Below, piece by piece: positions 53,407 to 61,404 of a stretch of 64,000 bases of DNA. Location of the stretch: positions 2,699,001 to 2,763,000 of the forward strand of contig NZ_CP059902.1 of the NCBI RefSeq assembly GCF_014127105.1. The letters run 5' to 3'. A model generated the notes under the pieces. It was not told the DNA's origin and made no database searches. It was given only the letters and a program-made list of their open reading frames with translations. The translations under genes were made by a program, and so were the position numbers. The DNA comes from Devosia sp. MC521 (GTDB lineage Bacteria; Pseudomonadota; Alphaproteobacteria; Rhizobiales; Devosiaceae). Within the stretch, counting starts at the first letter, position 1; every line of letters starts with the position of its first letter.

Positions 53407-53487
53407 GTCTGCTGAGGTTACGGAGGTTGGCGACAGCCACAGGCATGCCGCCAACCCGATCTGTTCATGCGCCCTCAGGCGCAAACT

Positions 53488-54492
53488 TTAGCGAATGGGT
53501 TTTCCGGCCTCGTCGAACCGATGGATTTTCTCATTCAGAGGCGACACCCGAATGACATCGCCGCTGCGATACTCGCGCGCTTCATCCAAGCGCACGACCA
53601 CTGGCTCTTCCTGCCCCATGTCGAGGTAGACATAGCTGTCCGAACCGAGGTTCTCGGTGTGGATGACCTTGCCTTCCCAAACGCCATCGGGCGACACGGT
53701 CATGTGCTCGCCACGAATGCCGACGGTGGTGCAGTTATGCGCCGCAGCCTTGTCGCCGGTGATGAAGTTCATCTTGGGAGATCCGATAAAGCCCGCGACG
53801 AACAGGCTGTTTGGCGTCTCGTAAAGCTCCATCGGCGTACCGACCTGCTCGACCAGACCATCCCGCAACACACAAATCCGGTCGGCTAGCGTCATCGCTT
53901 CCACCTGATCGTGCGTGACGTAGATCATCGTCACGTCGTTCATTTCTTCATGCAGCTTGGCGATCTCAATACGGGTCGCCACGCGCAGCGCCGCGTCCAG
54001 GTTCGAGAGCGGCTCGTCAAACAAGAACACCTTTGGGTCGCGCGTAATCGCACGGCCAATCGCCACACGCTGGCGCTGACCACCCGAAAGCTGCTTGGGC
54101 AGACGGTCGAGATACTGCCGGATTTGCAGCATGTCCGCTGCGCGTTCGACGCGCTTGCGAATGTCTTCCTTGCTCTTGCCCTTTTCGAGCGTCAGCCCGA
54201 AAGCCATGTTGTCGTAAACCGTCATATGCGGATAGAGCGCATAGGACTGGAACACCATGGCGATACCGCGCTTGGATGGTGCCAAAGCGTTCACCCGCTG
54301 CCCGTCAAACAGCATGTCGCCGGAGGTAATGTCCTCTAGCCCGCTGATGAGGCGCAACAGTGTGGACTTCCCGCACCCCGAAGGGCCGACGAAGACCATG
54401 AACTCGCCCTTTTTGATGTCGAGGTCGACGCCTTTGATCACCTCAACCGCGCCAAAGGCCTTACGGATATTGCGAAGCTCAATGCTTGCCAT
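53488..54492 (-). CDS. thuK: ThuK, ATPase of the trehalose ABC importer
   Basis: A 334-residue CUT1-class ATPase of the MalK type. Walker A is GPSGCGKST (36-44), the signature LSGGQRQR (135-142) and Walker B VFLFDEP (155-161). A C-terminal regulatory OB-type domain follows (about 235-334, VGIRGEHM). The start at 54492 begins with the family's MASIELRNI; a longer frame overlaps thuG. Position and order match thuK. Confidence 0.92.
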   Translation of the reverse strand: MASIELRNIRKAFGAVEVIKGVDLDIKKGEFMVFVGPSGCGKSTLLRLISGLEDITSGDMLFDGQRVNALAPSKRGIAMVFQSYALYPHMTVYDNMAFGLTLEKGKSKEDIRKRVERAADMLQIRQYLDRLPKQLSGGQRQRVAIGRAITRDPKVFLFDEPLSNLDAALRVATRIEIAKLHEEMNDVTMIYVTHDQVEAMTLADRICVLRDGLVEQVGTPMELYETPNSLFVAGFIGSPKMNFITGDKAAAHNCTTVGIRGEHMTVSPDGVWEGKVIHTENLGSDSYVYLDMGQEEPVVVRLDEAREYRSGDVIRVSPLNEKIHRFDEAGKPIR

Positions 54493-54506
54493 TTTCGACT
54501 TACTCC

Positions 54507-55352
54507 TTAGCCCTTGACGCCGCCGGCGGTGAGCCCGCTGACAATCTTGCGCTGGAAGATCAACACGAGCGCCACCAGCGGCACGGTTACAATCACCGAG
54601 GCTGCCATGATGATGCCCCATGGGATTTCATACTGAGACCCGCCCGACAGCATGGCGATAGCCACGGGAACCGTTCGGGTCTGGTTGCTGACGGTGAAGG
54701 TGAGTGCAAAGAGGAACTCGTTCCACGCCGCGATGAAGGCCAATAGGCCCGTCGTCACCAGCGCTGGCCACATCAGCGGCAGGAATACGCGGGTAATAAT
54801 CACCCAAGGCGATGCCCCATCCACAATCGCTGCTTCTTCGATCTCGATGGGCAGGTCACGCATAAAGGTGGTGAGCACCCAGACAGTGAAGGGCAGCGTA
54901 AAGATGGTGTAGGAGAAGATCAGCGCCCAAGGGGTGTTGTAGATCCCCAAGGCACGGATCACCTCAAACAGGCCCGACAACACCGCAATTTGCGGGAACA
55001 TCGAGACGGCCAGAATGCACATCAAAAGCAGGCCACGCCCCGCAAAGCGCACACGGCTCAATGCGAAGGATGCTGTCACCGCCAGAAACAGCGCAAACAC
55101 CACGGTCGTTGTCGCGATGAACACCGAGTTCAGCAGATTACGCGGGAACGAGCCCTGGCTGAACACGGAGATATAGTTCTCGAGGCTGAACGAGGTCGGC
55201 CAGTAGTTGACGCGGTACAGGTCGGTGCCCGACTTAAAGCTCGTTAGAATGGCGTAGTAGAACGGGAACACCGCAGCCACCACAATCGCCACGACGAGCG
55301 CATAGAACAGCACCGTCTTGGTCAATTTCCAAAGGTTCAGTGAGCTATCCAT
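54507..55352 (-). CDS. thuG: ThuG, trehalose ABC importer permease
   Basis: A 281-residue permease of the MalG type with six hydrophobic segments. The EAA loop is EIEEAAIVDGASPWVI (about 170-185) and the C-terminus ends SGLTAGGVKG, as is usual for this class. The start overlaps the thuF stop by one base (TAATG). Confidence 0.92.
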   Translation of the reverse strand: MDSSLNLWKLTKTVLFYALVVAIVVAAVFPFYYAILTSFKSGTDLYRVNYWPTSFSLENYISVFSQGSFPRNLLNSVFIATTTVVFALFLAVTASFALSRVRFAGRGLLLMCILAVSMFPQIAVLSGLFEVIRALGIYNTPWALIFSYTIFTLPFTVWVLTTFMRDLPIEIEEAAIVDGASPWVIITRVFLPLMWPALVTTGLLAFIAAWNEFLFALTFTVSNQTRTVPVAIAMLSGGSQYEIPWGIIMAASVIVTVPLVALVLIFQRKIVSGLTAGGVKG

Positions 55353-56332
55353 TAGCGAGAACCTCCGTCAAAATTCACCTTGCCCAACCAGATGTAGAGA
55401 ATGGTGAAGAGCGCGATGATGAGGAACAGCAGCGTCGATTGCGTCGAGCCTTCGGCGAAATTGTCGAACTGGAATAAGTTCTCCTGCGCCAACACCGACA
55501 TGGTCTTGGTGGCCTTGGAGTTCGGCGTCAGCACATAAATCAGATCGAAAATGCGCAGCGCATCGAGCACGCGGAAGATGATTGCCACCATCAGCGCCGG
55601 ACGCACCAGCGGCAGCGTGATCTTGAAGAACTGCTTGACCGGATGCACGCCGTCGATCTCAGCGGCTTCATAGATGTCCTTGGGGATCATCTGCAGGCCC
55701 GCCAGAATGAGCAGCGCCATAAACGGCGTCGTCTTCCAGATATCAACAATAAGCACGGCCAGCATGGCGGTATCGGGCGATGCCGTCCAAGCCACTGGCC
55801 CGTCCAACAGGCCCAGCTTCATGCCGAGATCATTGAGAATGCCGAACTGATCGTTCAGCATCCAGCTCCACATACGGGCCGATACAATGGTCGGGATCGC
55901 CCATGGAATAAGCACGGCAGCGCGGACAAAACCGCGGCCTTTGAATTCAGCGTTGAGCACCAGCGCCACGATCATGCCGAGCACGGTTTCCCAAAGCACG
56001 GACCAGAACGCGAAGCGCACGGTGTTCCAAACGGCGTTCCACCAATCGGGGTCGGCCAAAACACCACGATACAGCACGCGGCCGCTCTCAAGCGTGCGGA
56101 TTTGCAGATAGTTTGCAAACCCAACCCACTGAGCGTCACCAATGCTGTTGAGCTTGGCGTCTGTGAAAGAAAAATAGATAGACCGAAGCAATGGCCACCC
56201 TGCCACGACCGCTAGGGCGATCAACATTGGCAGAAGGAACAGTCGCGCAGCACGAACACGCTGCTGCATCAGTTCGGATTTGTTGTGGGCCGCGCCTCTG
56301 GGCATCTGCGAAGAAACCGCCTCAGTCGTCAT
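55352..56332 (-). CDS. thuF: ThuF, trehalose ABC importer permease
   Basis: A 326-residue permease of the MalF type. A charged N-terminus is followed by LFLLPMLIALAVVAGWPLLRS, six membrane segments and the EAA loop IYEAAEIDGVHPVKQF. ATG 56332 is chosen because GGAAGG lies just upstream. It is coupled to thuG and lies 73 bases after thuE. Confidence 0.91.
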   Translation of the reverse strand: MTTEAVSSQMPRGAAHNKSELMQQRVRAARLFLLPMLIALAVVAGWPLLRSIYFSFTDAKLNSIGDAQWVGFANYLQIRTLESGRVLYRGVLADPDWWNAVWNTVRFAFWSVLWETVLGMIVALVLNAEFKGRGFVRAAVLIPWAIPTIVSARMWSWMLNDQFGILNDLGMKLGLLDGPVAWTASPDTAMLAVLIVDIWKTTPFMALLILAGLQMIPKDIYEAAEIDGVHPVKQFFKITLPLVRPALMVAIIFRVLDALRIFDLIYVLTPNSKATKTMSVLAQENLFQFDNFAEGSTQSTLLFLIIALFTILYIWLGKVNFDGGSR

Positions 56333-56405
56333 CAGCCTTCCCCCATGGTTCAAGGCAGAGGAGGTGCGGACATAGGTGCCCGCACCCTAACTTCATCCGA
56401 AGCGC

Positions 56406-57665
56406 TTACTTAGCGAGCAGATCGGTCAGGTCGATTTCGAGAACTTCAAGGTTCTCGGCAGCCGAACCATTGCCCGAGAGCGTGTTGTGGACTGCACTCC
56501 AGAACAGCGACGAGGCTTCGTTGTAAGAGGCTTGGGTTGGTGCGGAAGGACGCGGAACAGCGTTCTTGAAGATTTCTTCCCAAGCAGCCATGAACGGTGC
56601 TGCTGCCAAGACGTCAGCATCCTTGTAGAGGGTCTGAACGGTCGGCAGATTGTTCTGGCTGATCGCACGACGCTTCTGGGAGCCTTCTGAAGCGAGGAAC
56701 AGCGCCAGTTCGGTCGCTGCATCGACTTCCTTGGAATACTTGGAAACCGCGAAGTTCCAGCCACCCAGCGTACCCGATGCCTTAGCGCCAGGGCCTTCGC
56801 CCGCAGGAAGCGGAGCTACGTCGAACTTGCCCTTAACAGGCGCGTCGGCCGAATTGCTCAGCGCATAAGCATATGGCCAGTTGCGCATGAACACCGAGTT
56901 GCCCAGCTGCCAGACACCACGAGCTTCTTCTTCGCCATAAGCGAGAACGCCTTCCGGTGCGATGGTGCCGATCCAGCTTGCAGCTTCTTCAAGCGCCGCT
57001 ACAGCCTGCTCGTTATTGATCGAGATGGTGCCGTCAGCTTCGATGATCTGGCCACCGCCGTAAGCGTTAACCCACTCGAGAGCGTTACAGGTCAGGCCTT
57101 CATAGGCGTTCGCCTGGAAGACATAGCCCCACATGTCCTTGTTACCTTCGGCGCGCTCAGCATCCATGATCGCCTGAGCGGTCTGGTGCAGCTCAACCCA
57201 AGTCTTTGGAACTTCCTTGCCGTGCTTTTCCAGCAAGTCCTTGCGGTAGAACAGTGCTGGCGCGTCGGTAAAGCCTGGGACGGCAACCAGTTTGCCATTC
57301 ACAGTCTGCGATTCAATCACGGACGGGAAGTGAACGCCAACAACGTCCTTGGCAGCTTCGGTCAGGTCAACGAGCTGATCGGCCAGCTGCGGCGCCCAGA
57401 TAACGTCGGTCTGGTACACGTCGATGTCTGCGTTGCCCGCAGCAAGCCACAGACGGTACTGACCAAACTGGTCACTGGTCGAAGAAGGCATTGGGACGAT
57501 GGTCACGTCATGGCCGCTTTCGGCCTTGAACAGATCCAGTTCCGACTGCAGGAACTGCAGGCCGGTGCCGGTGTCGCCCGAAACGATAGCGAGGGACGCC
57601 GCGTTTGCAGCGCCAACCATCGTCACACTCGCCAGCAATCCGGCGATAAGGGTCTTTAGATTCAT
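56406..57665 (-). CDS. thuE: ThuE, trehalose-binding protein
   Basis: A 419-residue periplasmic sugar-binding protein (family 1). Signal peptide about 1-22 ends ANA. The mature chain has LDLFKAESGHDVTIV, the DVYQTDVIWAPQLA sugar-site stretch and a Trp-rich C-lobe (GTLGGWNFAVSK). ATG 57665 follows a GGGAGG site; the longer frame lacks a signal peptide at its start. First gene of the thu operon, with LacI-type operators 80-120 bases upstream. Confidence 0.93.
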   Translation of the reverse strand: MNLKTLIAGLLASVTMVGAANAASLAIVSGDTGTGLQFLQSELDLFKAESGHDVTIVPMPSSTSDQFGQYRLWLAAGNADIDVYQTDVIWAPQLADQLVDLTEAAKDVVGVHFPSVIESQTVNGKLVAVPGFTDAPALFYRKDLLEKHGKEVPKTWVELHQTAQAIMDAERAEGNKDMWGYVFQANAYEGLTCNALEWVNAYGGGQIIEADGTISINNEQAVAALEEAASWIGTIAPEGVLAYGEEEARGVWQLGNSVFMRNWPYAYALSNSADAPVKGKFDVAPLPAGEGPGAKASGTLGGWNFAVSKYSKEVDAATELALFLASEGSQKRRAISQNNLPTVQTLYKDADVLAAAPFMAAWEEIFKNAVPRPSAPTQASYNEASSLFWSAVHNTLSGNGSAAENLEVLEIDLTDLLAK

Positions 57666-57742
57666 TCGGAGTCCTCCCGAGAGAATATAAATGGGGGAGA
57701 CAAAGACAGTCAGCCGCACTCCAGCCGTACTGCTTTTCCTCC

Positions 57743-57755
57743 CAAAGCGACTTTG
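57743..57755. promoter_or_regulatory. putative ThuR operator, proximal to thuE
   Basis: CAAAG, CGA, CTTTG is a 13-base palindrome about 80 bases before the thuE ATG. LacI-family proteins bind palindromes of this kind, and the divergent gene encodes one. Confidence 0.55.
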
Positions 57756-57782
57756 CTGTTACCTGTTTCCGGTAGCGTCTTT

Positions 57783-57794
57783 CAAAGCGCTTTG
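57783..57794. promoter_or_regulatory. putative ThuR operator, perfect CAAAGCGCTTTG
   Basis: A perfect 12-base palindrome with central CG, matching the core of many LacI-family operators. It is about 40 bases from the site at 57743, close to four helical turns, so two dimers could bind the same face. A degenerate third copy (GAAATCGCTTTG, 10 of 12 matching) is at 57989-58000, on the thuR side. Confidence 0.65.
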
Positions 57795-58116
57795 GACGAG
57801 AAGGAACCAGACGGCCCGAAAACTGTCAAGCAAGACTTAACAAATTTTCCAGCACGCATTCTTGAGCGTTACTTTTCCTCCAAGAAGATCATGCACTTAA
57901 ATCCGCAGTATTCGGCCACCCACCAAACCTGAGGTACGAACCGCAATCTGCTCCAATCGGTTTCAAACACCATCTTGCGCAGAAATTTGAAATCGCTTTG
58001 AATGGAATCTGAGGAGAAGCGCGGAGTCCCTATCAAAGGGAGCCCGCCTGCTTTAGAGCCAAGGTACACAATCAGCACTCAGCTGAGACACCGACGCGTT
58101 CGAAGCGAACCACGCC
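57795..58116. other. thuE-thuR divergent intergenic region
   Basis: No gene is supported. It should hold the thuR promoter. A degenerate operator (57989-58000) is the only motif recognised. A minus-strand frame here is short and family-less. Confidence 0.5.
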
Positions 58117-59136
58117 ATGAGACTTAAAGATCTGGCCGAGCACCTGGGCCTTTCGCAGACCACAGTGAGCCGCGCCCTAAATGGCTATCCCGAAGTCAAT
58201 GAGGAAACGCGCAAGCGCGTGTCCGAAGCGGCTGATCGCTTGGGCTATCGCCCCAATGCCAGCGCGTTGCGCCTGGCGACGGGCCGCAGCGGCGCCGTTG
58301 GGCTCGTCACCTCAGCCTCCGAAATTCTCGGGCCTCATATGTCGGAGTTCATCTCCGGCGTCGGCAGCGTCGTCACCAATCGCGACCAAGATATTCTGGT
58401 GACTGTGGTCAACAGTCTTGAAGAAGAAATGGCGGCCTATCGGCGTTTGGCAGCCAGCAAAAAGGTCGATGCAGTCATCCTGCACTCGCCCACCACCCAC
58501 GATAAGCGCGCCAAGCTGCTCATGGAACTTGGCCTGCCCTTCGTGCTCCACGGCCGCACTGACATCGGTAAGCCCATCGCCTATCTCGACATCGACAATC
58601 AGGGGGCCACCGAACGCGCCACCACCCATTTGCTCGATCTCGGCCACACGCGCATCGCCCTGCTCAATGGCATCAAGGGGCAGACCTTTGCCGAGCACCG
58701 CGAGCTGGGCTACCGCATGGCGCTGAAGGCCCGCAACATTCCCTGCGACCCGAACATGGTCGTCAACACCCCGTTCACCGACGAATTGGGCTTCCGCATC
58801 GCCCAATCCATGCTCGCAGCCCCAAATCCGCCAACGGCGTTCCTGCCCGGCTCGATGATGACCGCGCTCGGCGTCTTCCGCGCCATCCGTCAGGCTGGCC
58901 TGACCTTGGGCAAAGACGTCTCCATCATCGCCCACGATGACGTCTTCCCCTATCTCAACGCCGACAACATGTACCCCAGCATGTCCACGACGCGCTCCTC
59001 CATCCGTCAGGCGGGTATCCGCATTGCCGAGCTGATCAGTCAGATCCTGGCGGGCAAATCTTCAGCCGACCTGCATGAAGTCTGGCCGGTCGAACTCGTG
59101 CTGCGTGAAAGCTCCGGCCCCGCGCCAACACGCTAA
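58117..59136 (+). CDS. thuR: ThuR, LacI-family regulator of trehalose use
   Basis: A 339-residue repressor. The N-terminal helix-turn-helix is RLKDLAEHLGLSQTTVSRALNG (in parts, residues 2-23), with the hinge YRPNASALRLATGR. A periplasmic-binding-protein-like sensor domain follows (LDIDNQGATERATTHLLDLGH, ending near GKDVSIIAHDD). Divergent from thuE, as in Sinorhizobium. It likely represses thuEFGKAB until trehalose or a related sugar binds. Confidence 0.92.
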   Translation: MRLKDLAEHLGLSQTTVSRALNGYPEVNEETRKRVSEAADRLGYRPNASALRLATGRSGAVGLVTSASEILGPHMSEFISGVGSVVTNRDQDILVTVVNSLEEEMAAYRRLAASKKVDAVILHSPTTHDKRAKLLMELGLPFVLHGRTDIGKPIAYLDIDNQGATERATTHLLDLGHTRIALLNGIKGQTFAEHRELGYRMALKARNIPCDPNMVVNTPFTDELGFRIAQSMLAAPNPPTAFLPGSMMTALGVFRAIRQAGLTLGKDVSIIAHDDVFPYLNADNMYPSMSTTRSSIRQAGIRIAELISQILAGKSSADLHEVWPVELVLRESSGPAPTR

Positions 59137-59195
59137 CTGCCCTTGTCGTCGATCAGCCTTCCGCGCTACGACACTGAAAAGACTTGGAGCGTGCT

Positions 59196-60029
59196 GTGCA
59201 GACACCATTTGTCACCACTGATTGGCTTGCGGCCCATTTAGAAGACGACAACCTCGTCATCGTCGACGCCAGCTGGCACATGCCCAATGTGTCTCGCGAT
59301 GCTCAGGCAGAATTCCGCGAAGGCCACATCCCCGGCGCTGTATTCTTCGACATCGACGCCATCTCCGAAAAATTCACTGATTTACCGCACATGCTCCCGA
59401 CGCCACAGGCTTTTGCCCAAGCTGTCGGCGCTTTAGGCATTAGCGAAACCAGCACCATCGTCGTCTATGACGAAACCGGCCTCTTCAGCGCTCCGCGCGT
59501 CTGGTGGACGTTCAAGATTTTCGGCGCCCAAAACGTCTTAATGCTGGAGGGCGGCGGCCCAAAATGGCGGAGCGAACAGCGCCCAACCGAAACTGGCGAG
59601 CATCAGGCCCTGCCAGCGGTGTTCAATCCGCAATTCAAACCCGAAGCCGTTGCCGATTTCGACACCGTCTTGGCGCGCCTCTCCGACAAAAAAGCGCAAG
59701 TCCTCGACGCCCGCCCTGCCCCTCGTTTTAACGCAGAAGTCCCCGAGCCGCGCGCTGGTCTGCGCAGCGGCCACATGCCGGGCGCTATCAACGTCCCCGT
59801 GGGCACCCTCACTGAGGCAGGCATTCTGCGGTCCGACGATGAGCTCAAAACCCTGTTCGCTGAGCGCGGTGTGGATCTTGATCGGCCGATCATCACCAGC
59901 TGCGGCTCGGGCATCACAGCAGCGGTTCTGACGCTAGCGCTTCAACGCGCGGGTGCACAGTCGGTGGCGATTTACGATGGCTCTTGGACCGAATGGGGTT
60001 CGCGCGCCGATGCCCCGATCGAGCCCTAA
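59196..60029 (+). CDS. sseA: 3-mercaptopyruvate/thiosulfate sulfurtransferase
   Basis: A 277-residue enzyme with two rhodanese domains (about 10-130 and 155-275). The catalytic Cys236 lies in the loop CGSGITA, matching the mercaptopyruvate type (CGxGxT) rather than thiosulfate rhodaneses. The first domain is the inactive copy and holds EGHIPGAVFFD, mirrored by SGHMPGAINVP in the second. GTG 59196 is chosen because GGAG lies six bases upstream. It transfers sulfane sulfur from 3-mercaptopyruvate. Confidence 0.92.
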   Translation: MQTPFVTTDWLAAHLEDDNLVIVDASWHMPNVSRDAQAEFREGHIPGAVFFDIDAISEKFTDLPHMLPTPQAFAQAVGALGISETSTIVVYDETGLFSAPRVWWTFKIFGAQNVLMLEGGGPKWRSEQRPTETGEHQALPAVFNPQFKPEAVADFDTVLARLSDKKAQVLDARPAPRFNAEVPEPRAGLRSGHMPGAINVPVGTLTEAGILRSDDELKTLFAERGVDLDRPIITSCGSGITAAVLTLALQRAGAQSVAIYDGSWTEWGSRADAPIEP

Positions 60030-60112
60030 CCGCTCCAAACGGACTTTTCGCAGCACCTTACAGCATTGTAATGCCCGCTTTCCTTCCGTCACTGTTAGGG
60101 TCGTGCATTCTT

Positions 60113-61393
60113 ATGACCATCTTACGACCGAGGTTTTTGTTGATCCGGCAGCTTCTGGCATCTTTTGTTGTCCTCGTGATTGCGGGACTGGCATGGCTTT
60201 ATTTCGTTCCGGGCGCTCCGTCGACGCTGACGCAGCTCGGCATCTCGCTGCCCTTTGGTCCGCAAACCAGCGCTGAAGCAGCGCCCGCTGGCAGCGCTCC
60301 AGCAGCGCAAGGCGGCCCGCGCCCCGGTGGTCCTGGTGGTCCCGGCGCCCGCGCCCGCACCACTAATGTAGTCACCACCCCGGTCACGATGGCGACCATC
60401 AACGACACCCTTCAGGCCATTGGTGAAGGCACACCGTCCCGCTCGGTCACGGTCATTTCCCCGGCCGCAGGTACGCTCGCTGAAGTGCTCGTCCGCGCCG
60501 GACAAACGGTCAAAGCCGGCGATGTCATCGCCCGCATCGATTCTGCCGCCGAGCAGATCGAGTTTGACCGCGCCACCCTTACCGCCGCCGATGCCAAGGC
60601 AACGCTCGATCGCACAACAGGTCTTGCGACCACCAATGTTGTCTCCGGCACCGCCCTCACCGCCGCGCAGCTTGCCGCCAACAATGCCGAATTGGCGCTG
60701 CGCACCGCCAAGCTCAACCTCGACCGCCGCACCATCACCTCCCCCATTGATGGCACACTCGGCCTCATCCGCGTCACACCGGGCAATTACGTCAACGCGC
60801 AGACCCAAGTGACCACCGTCGATGACACCGGCACCATCCTCATCGATTTCTGGGTGCCAGAGCGCTATGCCGATAAGCTCAGTGCCGACATGCCGGTTAC
60901 GGTCACCGCAGTCGCCTTGCCCGGAAAAAGCTTCACCGGTGAAATCGCCGCTATCGATAGCCGCATCGACTCCGCCAGCCGCACGCTTCAGGTTCAGGCC
61001 GAAATCCCGAACCCAGACGGCGTCCTGCGCGCAGGCATGAGCTTCTCGGTTGCCGTCGCCTTCCCCGGCGAAACCTATCCGGCAGTCAATCCGCTCGCCA
61101 TCCTCTGGTCCGCCGAAGGCTCTTACGTCTGGACCCTTGAAGACGGCGCAGCCAAAAAGGTCATGGCCGAAATCGTTCAGCGCAATAGCGATGGCGTGCT
61201 CGTGCGCGGCGATCTTGAAGCGGGCGATCCAATCATCACCGAAGGCATTCTGCAGCTGCAGGAGGGCGCGCGCGTCACCGTGCTCGATGGTCCCGGCGCT
61301 GAAGAGCGCCCCGCCCCATCCGCCGATGGTCAGCGCCCCGCAAATGGCGCAAACTCCGGTGAGCGCCCAAGCGGCACCCGCCCGAGCAACTAA
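60113..61393 (+). CDS. RND efflux periplasmic adaptor (membrane fusion protein)
   Basis: A 426-residue adaptor. An N-terminal membrane anchor (about 11-30) is followed by a Pro/Gly/Ala-rich linker (about 50-80), an RxxxV lipoyl half (SVTVISPAAGTLAEVLVRAGQTVKAGDVI), a short coiled-coil hairpin, the second lipoyl half (ITSPIDGTLG) and beta-barrel domains. The C-terminus is another Pro/Arg-rich tail. It lacks a lipobox, so it is anchored by the helix. ATG 60113 is preferred over earlier in-frame starts. It couples to the pump encoded 12 bases downstream. No outer-membrane channel gene is visible. Confidence 0.9.
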   Translation: MTILRPRFLLIRQLLASFVVLVIAGLAWLYFVPGAPSTLTQLGISLPFGPQTSAEAAPAGSAPAAQGGPRPGGPGGPGARARTTNVVTTPVTMATINDTLQAIGEGTPSRSVTVISPAAGTLAEVLVRAGQTVKAGDVIARIDSAAEQIEFDRATLTAADAKATLDRTTGLATTNVVSGTALTAAQLAANNAELALRTAKLNLDRRTITSPIDGTLGLIRVTPGNYVNAQTQVTTVDDTGTILIDFWVPERYADKLSADMPVTVTAVALPGKSFTGEIAAIDSRIDSASRTLQVQAEIPNPDGVLRAGMSFSVAVAFPGETYPAVNPLAILWSAEGSYVWTLEDGAAKKVMAEIVQRNSDGVLVRGDLEAGDPIITEGILQLQEGARVTVLDGPGAEERPAPSADGQRPANGANSGERPSGTRPSN

Positions 61394-61404
61394 GGAGGGA
61401 CGCC

